In this document: positions 62,640-64,000 of the stretch, in pieces
How the letters are laid out: each line of letters starts with the position of its first letter
Numbering within the stretch: position 1 is the stretch's first letter
Assembly (NCBI GenBank): GCA_025526995.1
Contig: JAHLKG010000006.1
Span: 682,001 to 746,000 of the forward strand
Length of the DNA stretch: 64,000 nucleotides
Direction of reading: 5' to 3'
DNA from: Powellomyces hirtus
Taxonomy: Eukaryota; Chytridiomycota; Chytridiomycetes; Spizellomycetales; Powellomycetaceae
Made by a program: the position numbers and the translations under genes
Notes under the pieces: model-generated
Told to the model about the DNA's origin: nothing
The model's database searches: none
The model's input: only the letters and a program-made list of their open reading frames with translations

Positions 62640-63512
62640 CTCACAACTCCTGAGGAACTCAACCGTCTGCTTGCATCTTCAAGATTCGTTGACCACACGT
62701 TTTGGAGAGGAAAGCGGAATGATGTAAAGTATTTAGATGGTATACGGGAGGGTGTAGACGGGAGGGTGGATGGTTGAAGGTGAAGGAATGGAGAAGGGAC
62801 GCGAGGGAAAGGCCCTGGTGGGATGGTGGGATGGTGGGGGAAGCCAGCAACGCGCGCCCCCCGCCGCGGCCCAATGCGCGTGGCCTTTGCTAAGCCAATT
62901 TTTTTCTGGCCCACCTGAATTGGGAATGGCAGTCGGGGGACGGCGTTGGGAATGGCAGAAGAGATGGACGGGCGTTGGGGATTAGGGATGGACGGGATGG
63001 ACGGGCGTTGGGAAGGAAAACGGGCTAAGCTGGTCACGCCGAGTTTAATAGTTAAGGACCCATCCCCCGTCTGATTCATCCATCAAGGATGTGTACTCAG
63101 ATATGCCCCCCCCCCCCCCCCCGAACTGCCAAAGGAGATCAGAAAATATATGTAAACCAGTAGGTTTTTCTCATGATTGTATAACAATAAAAGAGGGGGG
63201 ATTCGCCAGCGTCGGGCAAAAGAGAAAGAGTAAACAAAAACGGAAAAGAAACAAGAATGTGAAAAAGAATCAAGACAAATATCGAAAAACGCAAAGTGAA
63301 TAAAAAAAGGGTGTGGGGGTGTGGTCGCATCTAAATTCCCGCACGGGGGGGCGTCGTGTTCCCCCAGGTTTTTTCTGATGGGGCTATGTGCTTTTTGGTC
63401 TATTTAGCAAGATAAAGTGTTTTGTTTCTGCTGCTGTGTGTAAGGCGGGCGGGAATTAAGACAAATGTGATATGATCAAAGTGGACGTTGACGGCTACAC
63501 CGCGGGGTGTTT
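62640..63512. other. Low-complexity intergenic stretch
   Basis: It contains G-rich minisatellite-like repeats (GGGATGGTGGGATGG near 62820; GGGAATGGCAG and GGATGGACGGGCGTTGGG variants at 62922-63020), a poly-C run at 63106-63122 and an A-rich stretch (63180-63310). A minus-strand frame at 62594-63079 covers the repeats and is not believable as a gene. Confidence 0.5.
63106..63122. repeat. Poly-C homopolymer, 17 bases
   Basis: Uninterrupted C run. It is the third long G/C run in the last 15 kb of the window. Confidence 0.9.
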
Positions 63513-64000
63513 TCATTTCCTGTTGGGTTCCGATGGGGAGGGGAGGGCAGACACGATATCAGTTGGTGGGGTAGTGGAGGCCGGGGATGAGGACGCCGAG
63601 GCGGAATGGGCCGCCGCAGCCGCCAGACTGTTGTTGTGGACGGCCTCGAGGAGCTGGGCGGGGATATCGAGGATGTGGCCCATGCGCTGGACTTTGGTGA
63701 CGAGGTACTCGTCACGGTCCTGGAGGCGGACGGCGGTGATGGAGGACGTCGACAGCGGGGATGGAGAGTGGGCGCGGGGTGGGGTGGCTGCGCGGCGCGA
63801 GGATGTGCTGGACGGGGCAGCGGGGGTGGATAGTTGATTTGCTGGAGAGGAGGGACGAACGGCCGAGGGTTTAGTGGTTGTGCCGTTGGCAGAGAGGATG
63901 GGCAGTGGCAGCGGGGAGGTCGAAGGTGACGAGGAAGCCGAGAGGGTCAGGTGGTCGATGGCAGCTACGGCGGCGTCATTGCCATCCGCAACACCAGCAA
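63513..64000 (-). CDS. C-terminus of an unknown Ser/Ala/Pro-rich protein (5' end outside window)
   Basis: On the minus strand the frame is open from the window edge to a TGA at 63513-63515, giving 161 residues. The sequence is Ser/Ala/Pro/Thr-rich and mostly disordered, with one ordered island: 'VRLQDRDEYLVTKVQRMGHI' followed by 'LDIPAQLLEAVHNNSLAAA'. Third-codon positions are strongly C-rich, as in other genes of the window, which supports real coding. The C-terminus reads 'ALPSPSEPNRK'. No family is recognised from this fragment, and the start and any upstream domains are outside the window. Confidence 0.6.
   Translation of the reverse strand, partial: AGVADGNDAAVAAIDHLTLSASSSPSTSPLPLPILSANGTTTKPSAVRPSSPANQLSTPAAPSSTSSRRAATPPRAHSPSPLSTSSITAVRLQDRDEYLVTKVQRMGHILDIPAQLLEAVHNNSLAAAAAHSASASSSPASTTPPTDIVSALPSPSEPNRK

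Noticed and set aside
62594..63079. 161-codon frame on the minus strand, Pro/Ser/Arg-rich
   Set aside because: It is the translation of G-rich minisatellite repeats.

Overview
The window is eukaryotic and most likely from a zoosporic (chytrid-type) fungus. The genes are short and densely packed, on both strands, with many small GT..AG introns (mostly 60-100 nt). The house-keeping set is fungal: VAC14, ROK1, PEX13, SEC17, ALG1 and ribosomal protein uL2. It also holds genes that only flagellated eukaryotes keep: a ropporin-like radial-spoke protein, the nexin-dynein regulatory subunit GAS8/DRC4 and a TEX47-like protein, plus a very large SFI1-type centrin-binding protein. A front-end delta-5-type desaturase fits a fungus making long polyunsaturated fatty acids. 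Exon chains were joined by eye from splice sites, reading-frame phase and family conservation; the main models sum to whole codons. No search was run.

Layout, 0-17 kb: an esterase C-terminus (1-337), VAC14 (minus), two decayed copies of a local gene family (4.6-6.5 kb), a weak ORF, ROK1 (minus), PEX13 (plus), a tandem AAA+ ATPase of the AFG2/SPATA5 group (minus), a third decayed family copy (14.9 kb) and SEC17 (minus). 17-31.5 kb: ALG1 (plus), a secreted single-pass protein (minus), a CHK2-type kinase (minus), a secreted beta-propeller protein (plus), a mitochondrial HAD-family protein (minus), uL2 (plus), a small HNH-like protein (minus) and the TEX47-like gene (plus). 31.5-50 kb: SFI1 (minus, 13 exons, about 1,881 aa), a leucine-rich-repeat protein (plus), a small cysteine-rich protein (minus), ZCCHC10 (minus), a SAMHD1-type dNTPase (plus), the ropporin-like gene (plus) and the desaturase (plus). 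50-64 kb: a PP2C-type phosphatase (minus), two intact copies of the local family (minus), a small disordered protein (plus), GAS8 (minus), an unknown Ser/Pro-rich protein (minus), SRRM1 (plus), then a gene-poor, repeat-rich stretch with a miniature inverted-repeat element, eroded ORFs and homopolymer runs. The window ends in the C-terminus of an unknown minus-strand gene.

Flagellar/centriolar genes recur between 30.5 and 56.2 kb (TEX47-like, SFI1, ropporin-like, GAS8), which may be loose clustering. The most novel items are an unnamed F-box-like family with two intact and three decayed copies, a natural Glu-to-Gln change in the second Walker B of the AAA+ ATPase, tandem E2F-like sites, and several micro-exons (3, 4 and 7 nt).
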